A stretch of DNA of 64,000 bases, taken from positions 248,001 through 312,000 of the forward strand of contig CAVUUV010000003.1 of assembly GCA_963744905.1 (NCBI GenBank). Reading direction: 5' to 3'. Below the pieces are notes generated by a model. It saw nothing but the letters and a program-made list of their open reading frames with translations. It did not search any database and was not told the origin of the DNA. This stretch comes from DATFFO01 sp963744905. GTDB lineage: Bacteria > Actinomycetota > Acidimicrobiia > Spongiisociales > ZC4RG35. Each line of letters opens with the position of its first letter. Position 1 is the stretch's first letter. Shown one piece after another: positions 1 through 7,860 of this stretch. A program made the position numbers and the translations under genes.

Positions 1-972
1 GAGCACGGTCCGGGATGTCGGGAAACTCCCGTCCAGATGAGACCGCACGGCACCGACGAGAGCTTCCTGAGCGGAAATCCCATGGGCGACCAGAGTCTCT
101 CGCTGCCAGAGGAGGGTCTCTACCAATGCCTCTGGATCCCCGACCAGCACGGCCCCCTCCAGAGAGCCCACTAGCAAGCCCACTTCCGACAGGAGACGGC
201 CGGCGCCGGCCTCGGAGAATGCTCGCGCCACATCCGAATAAGCTTCCGCCACGATGAGCGGCCGGCTCTGGCGGAGTGCCGTCAGCTCCTCCAGGGAATC
301 TCTAGCCCCGGCCTCGGACCCGACCGGATTCGGATCCCAGCTCTCAAGCACGGCAGCGACCTCCCGGGGAGAGCCGACCCAGGCATCGGCGCCCACGGTC
401 GGGGCCCAGCGTCCACCCTCCCCGAACGCCCGTCCACCGACGATGACAGGCACCCCGGTCTCGTGGCTGGCCTTGATGGCCGCCCGAGCCGCAGGCAGGT
501 GCATGGTCATGGCCGACGATAAGAGTGCCGCCGTCGGGACCTCCTCGGCCAGATACTCCTTCAGATCCGGAGCGGGGACACTGGCGCCCAGGAAGGTGGT
601 CCGGTAGCCGAGGAAGAGCAGGTAGGCAGCCGCCGCCCGGGCGGGAAGCGAATGAGCGTCCCCTTCCACCGTCGCCACCACGACGTGCAACCCGCCCTCA
701 GGTTGATCGAAGGAGCCGGCCAGCATCGACACCACCGTCTCCAGCGCGGCAGTTGCGGCATGCTCCTCTGAGATCAGGTAGTCGCCCTGTTGCCACCTCC
801 GCCCGATATGGGCGGCGGTGGGGATCAGCAGATCGAAAAGGACGGTCTCCAGTGGAATCCCCTCGTCCAGGAGTCCGGCGACGATGTAGTAGAGGGTGCC
901 TGTGTCACCCGCCACGGCCGTTGAGGTCACGGCCAGCTCAGCCTGGGAAAGTCTGGGAGAATCCACGCGCAT
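1..972 (-). CDS. Cobalamin-binding photoreceptor-like regulator (CarH/LitR type, no MerR domain), 3' end outside the window
   Basis: Reading the minus strand from an ATG at 972 gives an uninterrupted frame that leaves the window. Residues about 20-90 form a helical B12 cap domain with the sequence WQQGDYLISEEH, which fits the W-x9-EH signature of AdoCbl photoreceptors of the CarH/LitR family. Residues about 100-215 are a Rossmann B12-binding domain: EGDAHSLP supplies the D-x-H of the base-off motif, although P stands where G is usual. SS follows about 41 residues later and VGG about 25 after that, the family spacing. There is no N-terminal MerR helix-turn-helix. About 130 further helical residues of unknown role run off the edge. 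The gene is divergent from the ECF sigma factor at 1078, so a light- or B12-dependent partnership is inferred. GTG at 978 is an alternative start. Confidence 0.85.
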   Translation of the reverse strand, partial: MRVDSPRLSQAELAVTSTAVAGDTGTLYYIVAGLLDEGIPLETVLFDLLIPTAAHIGRRWQQGDYLISEEHAATAALETVVSMLAGSFDQPEGGLHVVVATVEGDAHSLPARAAAAYLLFLGYRTTFLGASVPAPDLKEYLAEEVPTAALLSSAMTMHLPAARAAIKASHETGVPVIVGGRAFGEGGRWAPTVGADAWVGSPREVAAVLESWDPNPVGSEAGARDSLEELTALRQSRPLIVAEAYSDVARAFSEAGAGRLLSEVGLLVGSLEGAVLVGDPEALVETLLWQRETLVAHGISAQEALVGAVRSHLDGSFPTSRTVL

Positions 973-1077
973 CCTCACGCTATTTGCCGGAGATCGGCAT
1001 CGAGGGTAATCGCGACCGGCGAGGCCAACAGGGTGTCCTCCCTATCATCAGAACTCGATGCTCATCCGGATCGATCC

Positions 1078-1632
1078 ATGAGCGACGCCGGACGTCGTGA
1101 TGCGGATCTGGCCGCCGGTGTTGCCCACCAGGACCGAGAAGCCTTCGACGCTCTGTTCGAGGAGTTCGCCGGCCCGGTGCGGTCCCTGGCCCGGCGGGTA
1201 CTGCGAAACGACACCCTGGCCGAGGACGTCGTTCAGGAAACGTTCGTGGCCTTCTGGAACGACCCGGGACGCTATGACCCGTCCGTGGGCTCCCTGCGCA
1301 CCTTCTTGCTCAGCATCGCCCATAGAAGGGCCGTCGACATCGTCCGCTCCGAAACGGCCCGCACCCGCCGCGAACAGAGACCCCCCGACCGGGTCTACAT
1401 CGACGTCGCAGAGGAGGCCCTTTCCCGTCAGCTGTCCGAGACGGTGCGCGCCGCCCTCGACCAGCTCCCCGAGGGCGAGCGCCAGGCCATCACCCTGGCC
1501 TACTTCGGTGGGCTCAGTTATGTGGAGGTGGCTGCCCGGCTGGGAGCACCGGAAGGGACCGTCAAGAGCCGGATCCGCAGCGGGATGAAGCGACTGTCGC
1601 GCTCTCTGGCCACCCTGGCTCACGTCGGTTGA
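1078..1632 (+). CDS. ECF-type RNA polymerase sigma factor
   Basis: This is an extracytoplasmic-function sigma factor of about 184 residues. Region 2 includes LAEDVVQETFVAFW and a core-binding stretch ending RAVDIVRSE. Region 4 is the helix-turn-helix around LSYVEVAARLGAPEGTVKSR. I chose the ATG at 1078; a GTG at 1033 would add 15 residues. No anti-sigma gene follows: the next gene is convergent. The divergent neighbour is a B12-binding protein, so that protein is the best candidate for its controller. Streptomyces LitR/LitS is the known precedent for B12 photoreceptors governing an ECF factor. Confidence 0.93.
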   Translation: MSDAGRRDADLAAGVAHQDREAFDALFEEFAGPVRSLARRVLRNDTLAEDVVQETFVAFWNDPGRYDPSVGSLRTFLLSIAHRRAVDIVRSETARTRREQRPPDRVYIDVAEEALSRQLSETVRAALDQLPEGERQAITLAYFGGLSYVEVAARLGAPEGTVKSRIRSGMKRLSRSLATLAHVG

Positions 1633-1691
1633 GCAGCGGACCGCCAGGGACGGGCCCAAACCGGTAGGCATCATCTTCACGTTCCATCCCT

Positions 1692-2633
1692 TCAGGACGT
1701 TGCCCGCCAAGAGCGGACGCCGACCTCCAGATCAGTCAACTCCGCCAGAGCCGCCCACAGCCTGTCCCGATCCTCGGGGCTCTCCCGGGTCGCATCGGTC
1801 AGATGGGTGGGTGCCGGCCCCCGGTCGAACCAGAATCCTCCCGACCGCTCCCCCGGCTCGTCTGCCGCCGCCAGCCACACGATCGTGTCGGCCCCCTGCT
1901 CGGGTGTGCGCAGGAAGGGCCGCATAACCTTGTCGAAGGTGGGAAGCGACTTCGAGACGCCGGGAGTGTTGGCCCAACCCGGATGCATGGCGTGTACCAC
2001 AACGCCGGTGCCGCTGAAGTAGTCGGCCCACATCTCGGTCAGGATCACCTGGCCCCGCTTGGTTCGGGCGTAAGCGACCGTTCCGTTGTAGTGACCCTCC
2101 GAGAACTGCAGATCGTCGGGCCGAATCCTCGCCGTGTACATACCGCCCGAGCTGACATTGACGACCCTGGCCGGGGCCGATTCGATCAGCCGACCGGCCA
2201 GAAGACCGGTCAACAGGAAGTGGCCTGCCAGATTGGTGGCGAGGGTCTTCTCGAGCCCCTCCTCAGTGAGGGTCCGTTCTGGCAGGAGGACGCCGACATT
2301 GTTTATGAGGACCTCGATGCGGTCTTCTGTTTCCAGGAGTCGATCGGCAAGGCGACGCACGTCCGACATCAGGCTGAGATCGGCCCGCAGCGCCGCCCCA
2401 CCGGATCCGAGTTGTTCGGCGGCTGCCGTCAGGCGATCGGGGTTTCGGCCCACCACTACGACCCGAGCGCCCATAGCTGAGAGGGAGCGGGCCGTCGCCA
2501 GACCCAGCCCGGATGTCCCGCCGGTGATGACCACCGTCGTGTCGGACATGTCGGCCGGTAGGGAACCGAATCGACGGGAGTGAGCCAGGTACCCGAGGTT
2601 GGTGAAACCGGCAACGGCCAGCTTGCCTCTCAT
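1692..2633 (-). CDS. Short-chain dehydrogenase/reductase, DHRS12-like
   Basis: NAD(P)-dependent SDR of 313 residues. TGGTSGLG is the cofactor loop (around residue 37), NNVG follows near 110, VNVSSGGMY supplies the catalytic Ser and YARTK the catalytic Tyr/Lys. The N-terminal extension FTNLGYLAHSRRF before the Rossmann fold is typical of DHRS12-like SDRs, which supports the long start. The start overlaps the stop of the SRPBCC gene by 4 bases (ATGA), so the two are translationally coupled. The substrate is unknown; lipid or isoprenoid chemistry is a guess from similar pairs near light- and singlet-oxygen-response sigma factors. Confidence 0.88.
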   Translation of the reverse strand: MRGKLAVAGFTNLGYLAHSRRFGSLPADMSDTTVVITGGTSGLGLATARSLSAMGARVVVVGRNPDRLTAAAEQLGSGGAALRADLSLMSDVRRLADRLLETEDRIEVLINNVGVLLPERTLTEEGLEKTLATNLAGHFLLTGLLAGRLIESAPARVVNVSSGGMYTARIRPDDLQFSEGHYNGTVAYARTKRGQVILTEMWADYFSGTGVVVHAMHPGWANTPGVSKSLPTFDKVMRPFLRTPEQGADTIVWLAAADEPGERSGGFWFDRGPAPTHLTDATRESPEDRDRLWAALAELTDLEVGVRSWRATS

Positions 2634-3103
2634 CGCAACGCCTCCGCCAGACCGTCGAGGGCCCGCTTCCCGACACGACGCAGCACCGGTTGCAGCAGGG
2701 GGCCGAACCAGCCCATCAGCCCCGAGAAGGTGAGGGTGGCCTCATAATCGATCAAGGTGGATCCGTCCTTCTGGATGAAGCGGATCTCGTCTACGGCGTG
2801 GAGACCGCCCCCGGTACCGACCAGCACGACCCGCTCGTCGGGCACGAACTCGGTGATCTCGTAGGACATCTGCTTGGTGGTCATCCCCATCTTCACGGTG
2901 ACCGCGAAGCTCGAACCGACGCCGAGCGGTCCGGAGTCGATCCTGGAGGAAGAGACCACGCCGGGGTCCCACTGGGCGATGTGTGCGAAGTCGGCCGTAT
3001 AGGAGAAGACGTCGTGCCTGGGACGATTCACCAGGCGCTTCTCGGCCAGCCGATAGGCCCTTCCGTCATGGCCGGTTGCTGCTTGGGTGGGATTACTCAT
3101 CAT
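2630..3103 (-). CDS. SRPBCC family (polyketide cyclase/dehydrase-like) protein
   Basis: 157 residues with the START/Bet v1-type fold pattern. An N-terminal strand leads to RPRHDVFSYTADFAHIAQWD, then alternating strands with ERVVLVGTG, and a long C-terminal helix near VLRRVGKRALDGLAEAL. Such proteins bind hydrophobic ligands. It is the first gene of a two-gene unit with the SDR and overlaps it by 4 bases, so both probably act on the same small hydrophobic substrate. ATG codons at 3103 and 3100 are both usable starts. Confidence 0.85.
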   Translation of the reverse strand: MMSNPTQAATGHDGRAYRLAEKRLVNRPRHDVFSYTADFAHIAQWDPGVVSSSRIDSGPLGVGSSFAVTVKMGMTTKQMSYEITEFVPDERVVLVGTGGGLHAVDEIRFIQKDGSTLIDYEATLTFSGLMGWFGPLLQPVLRRVGKRALDGLAEALR

Positions 3104-3142
3104 GACCTGTATTCGGAGCCGATGGTCGGTCCGGATGAGAAC

Positions 3143-3880
3143 TCAGCTCGGCGCGGTAACGGGGTCATCGAGCCCAGCCGGCACGGCATACACGACCACG
3201 TTGCTGTCGTAGTGACCGATGCTCGGATTGAAGCTCCCGCCGCATGTGACCAGGGTGAGCACCGGGGTCCCTTCCCGGGCGAAGATGACGTCGAGTGGCA
3301 ACTCGTCTTTCTTGTACATGTCTCGGGCCGCCACCTGGAAGCTCTTGTTCTCTCCACCCTCGAAGGAGACCTCGATCCGGTCCCCCGGCTCCAGGGTTTT
3401 CAGATCGAAAAAGACGCCCGGGCCCTGATTCTTGAAGTCGACGTGGGCGGCCAGAATCGCGGACCCTGCCTGACCCGGACTGGGACCGAACCTGTACCAG
3501 GCGACTTCTTTGACGGTGGCGGGCAGCTCCATCTCGCCGGTTCGGCGGTCGACGCCTACGGCTTTGATGGGGGCGTCGACTCCGATCGCTTCTATTCGCA
3601 AACGGGTCGGAAGGGGGGTTTCCTCGACCGCCGCGCCCAACGGCGCAGGCTCATTGGCGTGCCACAGTGGCGACGCCGTCGCAGTCGCCGCGGAGGTTGA
3701 GCCGGAAGGCACGGTCGTCGCAGGAGCGGTGGCCAGGGTGGTGCGCAGTGATGCCTCTATGGCTCGGGGATCTCCGGCTTTGGGATCCGGGCCAGACAGG
3801 GCCATCAAAACTGCGATACCTCCCACCAGCAGGCTGGCGGCGAGAGTGGCCAATCCGATCGCTTTCCGTCGTCTGGTCAT
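3143..3880 (-). CDS. Class F sortase
   Basis: Membrane-anchored cysteine transpeptidase of 245 residues. From the ATG at 3880 it begins with the basic stretch MTRRRKAIG, one membrane segment and a Ser/Thr/Ala linker. The sortase barrel carries AAHVDF (catalytic His) and TLVTCGG (catalytic Cys) near the C-terminus. After the Cys the sequence SFNPSIGHYDSNVVVYAV has no arginine, whereas the sortase triad normally has one there, so activity should be checked by alignment. A longer TTG-started frame reaches 4009 but would run through the hairpin at 3896-3926. The gene follows a DUF4397 surface protein, its likely partner. Confidence 0.88.
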   Translation of the reverse strand: MTRRRKAIGLATLAASLLVGGIAVLMALSGPDPKAGDPRAIEASLRTTLATAPATTVPSGSTSAATATASPLWHANEPAPLGAAVEETPLPTRLRIEAIGVDAPIKAVGVDRRTGEMELPATVKEVAWYRFGPSPGQAGSAILAAHVDFKNQGPGVFFDLKTLEPGDRIEVSFEGGENKSFQVAARDMYKKDELPLDVIFAREGTPVLTLVTCGGSFNPSIGHYDSNVVVYAVPAGLDDPVTAPS

Positions 3881-3895
3881 GATCCCCACACGTGA

Positions 3896-3926
3896 CGAAG
3901 GGGCCCGAAGACTTCGGGCCCCTTCG
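3896..3926 (-). terminator. Strong hairpin between the DUF4397 gene and the sortase gene
   Basis: Perfect 15-bp inverted repeat (3896-3910 with 3912-3926). It lies just downstream of the DUF4397 stop and 16 bases before the sortase ATG. No T-tract follows on the minus strand, so it may act as a partial terminator, attenuator or mRNA stabiliser that lowers sortase expression relative to the surface protein. Confidence 0.7.
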
Positions 3927-3947
3927 CATTCTGGCCGGGTCCCCCTC

Positions 3948-4748
3948 CTATCGGTTGTTCTTGGCCAGGACGTAACCGCCGCCGACCAGACCAGCCAGAG
4001 CCAGCCCAACCAGCATCATCGGAAGCCAGGCACTCTGAGTGGTGCTCAGCCCGGCGGTGCCGGAGGGAACTCCGGTTGGGGCCGATGCCAGACCGGAGAT
4101 GGACGAGGTCACCACCTGGAAACTGCCTCCCTCCACCGAACCGATGGCGTAGGCGATGGTGTTGGCGCCTTCGGCGAGGGGCACATCGGCGTCGAACGCC
4201 ACGGTGGTCGGATCGCCGGCCGCGGTGATCTTGATGTTGTAGGTGTCGGCCGGAACGTCGGCATCGCCGCCTTGTCCGTTGGTCACACCCTCGAACACCG
4301 CCGAGTCGTTGGCCAGGATGTCCACTGCCCCGAAGTCGGCCAGGTGCCGGGCCGTGACCCGGGCATCACCGGCAGCCAGGGAGTCGTTGTTCTCTACGAA
4401 CACGCCCAGGGTCGGGGTGCCGCCCTCCTGCAGGTAGGCGGCGATCGTCGCCACCGCTCCAGCCGGAAGGTCGGTCGAGCCGGACAGGGCAGGCTCGTCG
4501 CTGGCCGGATCGGCGCCGGCCGCGTAGATCTCCAAGTCGTAGGTGCCGGCAGGCAGGGTGAGTGGCCCGGCCACGTCACCGAAGGCGAAGCCCTCGAGCG
4601 TGAGATCGCCGTTCACGTACACGTCCACGTTGAGATCGGGCACACCGTGCACCACGATCACCTGTCCATCCCCGCTCTGGGCCATTGCCGCCGAGGTGGG
4701 GATGATGGCGAGCAGACCGGCGGCAACCGCCAGAATCAGCTTTCGCAT
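3948..4748 (-). CDS. DUF4397 domain surface protein with signal peptide and C-terminal membrane anchor
   Basis: 266 residues. The Sec signal peptide ends around TSAAMAQ. Two beta-rich DUF4397 modules follow (VIVVHGVPDLNVDVYVNG near 30; a second stretch VTARHLADFGAVDIL near 130), then a Ser/Thr linker and a terminal hydrophobic helix ending YVLAKNNR. The tail has the shape of a sorting signal (hydrophobic helix, then basic residues), but no LPxTG-type pentapeptide is visible before it, so it may simply be membrane anchored. The ATG at 4748 has a purine-rich stretch upstream. The function of DUF4397 is unknown; it recurs beside class F sortases. Confidence 0.88.
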   Translation of the reverse strand: MRKLILAVAAGLLAIIPTSAAMAQSGDGQVIVVHGVPDLNVDVYVNGDLTLEGFAFGDVAGPLTLPAGTYDLEIYAAGADPASDEPALSGSTDLPAGAVATIAAYLQEGGTPTLGVFVENNDSLAAGDARVTARHLADFGAVDILANDSAVFEGVTNGQGGDADVPADTYNIKITAAGDPTTVAFDADVPLAEGANTIAYAIGSVEGGSFQVVTSSISGLASAPTGVPSGTAGLSTTQSAWLPMMLVGLALAGLVGGGYVLAKNNR

Positions 4749-4951
4749 TGTCTTTCTCCTTCTCTCGACCGCCGGTTCTTGCTCCGACGGTCACGCTTGT
4801 CGAGTGCCATTCGGAGCGGTCCCGAAAGCGGATGAGAGAAAGTGGACGCGTCAGCAACCTATGTGCCATCGGCCAACTGTACGAGTCGGTTTGAGAACCG
4901 CGACAGGGGGTAGTGCCGTATTGGGAGTCAGCAACCAGAAGGGAACTTCAT

Positions 4952-5224
4952 ATGCGACGTTTCGTCGTCACTGTCATCCTGTGCGCGCTTGCTGTATTGG
5001 GCATTGCTCCGGCGGCGTCGGCTCACGTACATGGAATCACGCCTCTGACTTGTGGGATCGGAAGCACCAATTCGGGCGCAGTTCGCACTGACTCGACTCC
5101 GGCCGCAGCCGACAATGGCGGTCCCATCCAGGGTTTGATTCCGAGGGACGTTGGTCAAGCTCCCCTCGAGATCGGAGATGGTGGCTTCCGGCCGGCAAAT
5201 AACCCCCACTGCCAGACGCCATGA
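4952..5224 (+). CDS. Small secreted protein of unknown function
   Basis: 90 residues. The ATG at 4952 is preceded by AGAAGGGA at a good spacing. A clear signal peptide (MRRFVVTVILCALAVLG, cleavage after ASA) leaves a mature part of about 66 residues starting HVHGITPL. It contains two cysteines (PLTCGIG and the C-terminal NPHCQTP), which could form one disulfide. I do not recognise the family. A start 13 codons upstream (4913) is less likely because it would bury the signal peptide. Confidence 0.7.
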   Translation: MRRFVVTVILCALAVLGIAPAASAHVHGITPLTCGIGSTNSGAVRTDSTPAAADNGGPIQGLIPRDVGQAPLEIGDGGFRPANNPHCQTP

Positions 5225-5838
5225 TGCTGGCGGCGCCGGTTCTCCCTACTACGAAGAGCTGACGTCGAAGATACGGAATTGAATCCTCGCCTCCCCATCA
5301 CCGTACGGCCTGGCCGAGTCCGGTGAGGGGAGGCGTACCACGTCCCTGTCATCTCCCCCTGCATCCCCGCAAGGTACTCTTGCCAGGCGGAACAGCTTCC
5401 CACCCCTACCCATCAATACCCGCCAATCCCCCCTTCTGCTCCGTTGGTGTGAGATTGCCCTTTCCGTCAGCCGGCTGCGGGGGGCGAGGGTATGTCCGGA
5501 AACGGGGGCACACTCCTCCAACCCATGCGGTACCGTCCATTCGCCTCCTGGGTCGGTGGGCGGCTCCGCGTTTGTTAAAGGACCCGCCACCTTCCCATGC
5601 TGGTTGTGGATGGTTCTCTATGTAACAACCCTGGACCGCTTATGACCTGGTCAATTGCAAGCTGGCCAAGGGGGAGTGGGTAGGCCAGTGAAGCGGACCC
5701 GCCCATCGGCCCATACCCGTCGGTGGGCGGATCCGCGCTCGGGAAGACGGCGTTCCAAGATCCTCACGAAACTTCACGCTCCCACCTGCGAGGACGGGAC
5801 AGCAGGTCAGGGAGTACCTTCCGTCCGGGCGTCGGTGT
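5225..5838. other. Non-coding stretch with no supported gene
   Basis: About 610 bases between the small secreted protein and the SnoaL-like gene. Short frames on both strands lack coding character and ribosome sites. A 19-base motif (GTCGGTGGGCGG-T-CCGCG type) occurs at 5552-5570 and again at 5719-5737; the second copy forms the inverted repeat listed separately. It may be remnant sequence. Confidence 0.5.
5694..5737. repeat. Imperfect inverted repeat
   Basis: The left arm beginning GCGGACCCGCCCATCGG pairs with the right arm ending CGGTGGGCGGATCCGC around a short loop. One arm recurs at 5552-5570. It could be a transcript-folding element or the remains of a small repeat; no flanking T-tract is seen. 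Confidence 0.5.
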
Positions 5839-6267
5839 TCAGCCGACACCGAGTGGTCTGAGAAATCCGGCCATCCCGGAATCGGGCCCACTCGCCGTGT
5901 CGCGTATCTCGGTCAGCTTGCCGTTCTCAACCGTTACCAGGGCGGTACTGGCTGGCCACTGTATCTTCTCGCCGGTAGCGGGAACAACACCCATGCCCAT
6001 CGCCGATAAGTCGAAATCGTTGGCGAAGGTACCAACGAAATACCCCGTCACTCTGACCCCGGCCTCTTCTTGGCTGATGTCCTCGATGACATAGTCCATA
6101 TCGGGGAAGCTCGCCTCCATGATGTCGCCCATCCCGATCCAGGTGGCCTTGTCCATCTGTTCAGCTCCGTCTGCGCTGAACCACTGGAAGCTGTCCGCTA
6201 TCAGTTCGTCTGCCTGCTCCGGGTCGGGAAAGCTAAATGCCGCCCTCACGGTTTCCACGTCGTTCAT
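5839..6267 (-). CDS. SnoaL-like / NTF2-like fold protein
   Basis: 142 residues of the cone-shaped SnoaL/NTF2-like pattern: an N-terminal helix MNDVETVRAAFSFPD, a helix near DELIADSFQWFSADG, then strands VRVTGYFVGTF and STALVTVENGKLTEIRDT. Such proteins are cyclases, isomerases or ligand-binding proteins acting on small substrates; the role here is unknown. The hairpin around GGTGT/ACACC at its 3' end (about 5832-5852) may terminate transcription. It stands alone within a degenerate region. Confidence 0.75.
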   Translation of the reverse strand: MNDVETVRAAFSFPDPEQADELIADSFQWFSADGAEQMDKATWIGMGDIMEASFPDMDYVIEDISQEEAGVRVTGYFVGTFANDFDLSAMGMGVVPATGEKIQWPASTALVTVENGKLTEIRDTASGPDSGMAGFLRPLGVG

Positions 6268-6567
6268 GATGCCTGCCTCCCGTGGTATGGCTACCCCGTG
6301 CTGTTCGGATTGGCTTAGTCCTTCGGCGGCACGAGTTCCTGAGACGGATTATTCCACAACGAGGCGAGCCGCGTCGTCCCCAATACTCAAGATTCTCCGA
6401 ACCTGTGAAGGTTGCCGGAACGGGGGCAGAAACCAGCGGGCGATCGCTGATCCTTCCGGGTGCAGACTCGACCCCCAGGCTTACCCGTCCACTCCCAACA
6501 TGACCTGGCCGCAGCAACGGACCGCCGAGGGTCTTCCTCTGTTCCCCCATTGCGATAGGTTGATCTC
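6268..6567. other. Intergenic stretch without a recognised feature
   Basis: About 300 bases between the divergent SnoaL-like gene and the CPBP remnant. Frames here are short and overlap on several strands without a plausible product. Both flanking genes start from this stretch, so their promoters should lie here, but no clear -35/-10 pair was found. Confidence 0.5.
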
Positions 6568-7237
6568 ATGGAACGACATGCTCGGGCCGAAACCGTCCGC
6601 CGTTTGGCGGTACTGGCGGTGCCGGTGGCAGCGCCATCGTCGATGTGGGTCCTGTTCTCGGCACTAGCCCGACGTATGTCGTCCCGTGCCGCCTACAACA
6701 CCGGATTCGTCGTCTACTGGTTGGGCTGGTGTGGGCTGTTCCCACTGTGGGTGCTCGGCTGGCGAAGGTCCCTAGGTCTGCTCGCCGGCGGCGCGCCAGG
6801 TCATCGTGGACCGAACGGATGCTCCTCGCTCTGCCTGTGGCCGGTGGTGCCACAACACAACTCGTACCACCCGGAGGGACATTGATCCGAAGGTGGCAAC
6901 CGTGATGGTGGCCACCGCAGCAGTGAACGCGCCCCTGGAGGAGCTGTTGTGGCGCGGCGCCTTTCTCGACATGTTCCCCGATAGCGTCGTCAAGGGTGCC
7001 ATCTGGCCACTAGCAGGATTCTCCTTGTGGCATCTGGCGCCACAAATCATCCTCCCTTCGAGGCTGGGGAAACTCCGCTTCTTGGCCGGCGCCACAGTCG
7101 TTGGAGCCGTGGCGGCCATGACTGTGTGGCGGCGGAGAGGTCTCCGGCCTGTCCTCTGGTCCCATTTCGCAACCGACGCCATGGGGGTTGTCGCTGCCCG
7201 CTTCCGGCTGGGATGGACAGATACGAAAGGCCACTGA
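6568..7237 (+). pseudogene. CPBP-family intramembrane metalloprotease, two apparent frameshifts
   Basis: The three motifs of CPBP (CAAX protease/bacteriocin-processing) glutamic proteases are present in the last part: EELLWR (EExxxR), FSLWH (FxxxH) and SHFATD (HxxxD). The protein must be read in three successive frames. From ATG 6568 an N-terminal membrane half runs to about 6795. A middle part containing RMLLALPVAGGATTQLVPP lies in another frame. From about 6895 the catalytic half DPKVATVMVATAA onward lies in the third. The joined product would be about 220 residues, the family's usual length. Either the gene is dead or the assembly has two indels. Confidence 0.75.
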
Positions 7238-7494
7238 CTGCTTCATGAATCTTTCACTCATCTCAGCGGCCAGCGGTGCCTGAAGATGGCATCGACGCCA
7301 TGAACCAGCTGAAGTAGCTTGGCGAAGTGCCTCTGGTCTCGTGCCGGGTGCCCAGGACGATCACCGATGACACGGCCTCCTCGCCGGAGCTCGTTTGAGC
7401 GATTGATTCCTCTCTTTACTCTCTCGCTCTTGCTACCTGCGGTGTAACTGAAGAGACGGGCTCGTGATCTGCTGATCGACGAGGAAGGTCGCCA

Positions 7495-7830
7495 CTAACC
7501 GACCACCTCATCAAGGGGATCCTCGACAGACCGACCCGACCCCAGCCCCGTGGCGTCGAACACGTTCGTCCCGTCCGTCACCACTTCCACACTCCCATCG
7601 ACCAGAGCGTTGGTGTCAGGATCATGGGTTTGGGACACGTCCCCGTTCTGAACCCATCTATCGACCACCGCCAGGCCCGGGGTTCCGTAGCTGTTCTTGC
7701 CCACTGATATGACCGCCACCTCGGCCGCCAGAGTGGTGGCGTAAGTCAGGTTGGAGGAGAAGGCGGAACCGTGGTGGTCGACTTGCACCACCTCGACGTT
7801 CCCGATCGCAGGAGCCACCCGGCTCTCCAC
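7495..7830 (-). pseudogene. C-terminal fragment of a ComEC/Rec2-like metallo-beta-lactamase-fold hydrolase
   Basis: 111 residues match only the end of the ComEC-type MBL domain: VVQVDHHGSAFSSNL (the conserved HHGS loop), then AAEVAVISVGKNSYGTPG. The N-terminal metal-binding HxHxDH part is missing. The frame is open back to the stop codon of the lipoprotein gene at 7861, so the two reading frames are in register and separated only by a TGA. This suggests a deletion that joined a lipoprotein gene to the tail of an MBL hydrolase gene. A GTG at 7830 is the only start. Confidence 0.7.
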
Positions 7831-7860
7831 ATCAGTGCGGGACGACGGCCGAGGGGCGCC

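Noticed and set aside
15..1100. Plus-strand ORFs over the left edge
   Set aside because: They are Pro/Arg-rich shadows of the minus-strand B12-binding gene, which has clear motifs.
4913..4951. Upstream start for the small secreted protein
   Set aside because: It would bury the signal peptide behind 13 polar residues; ATG 4952 has the better ribosome site.
5640..5891. Minus-strand ORF of 83 codons
   Set aside because: No family signal or ribosome site, overlaps the end of the SnoaL-like gene and an inverted repeat.
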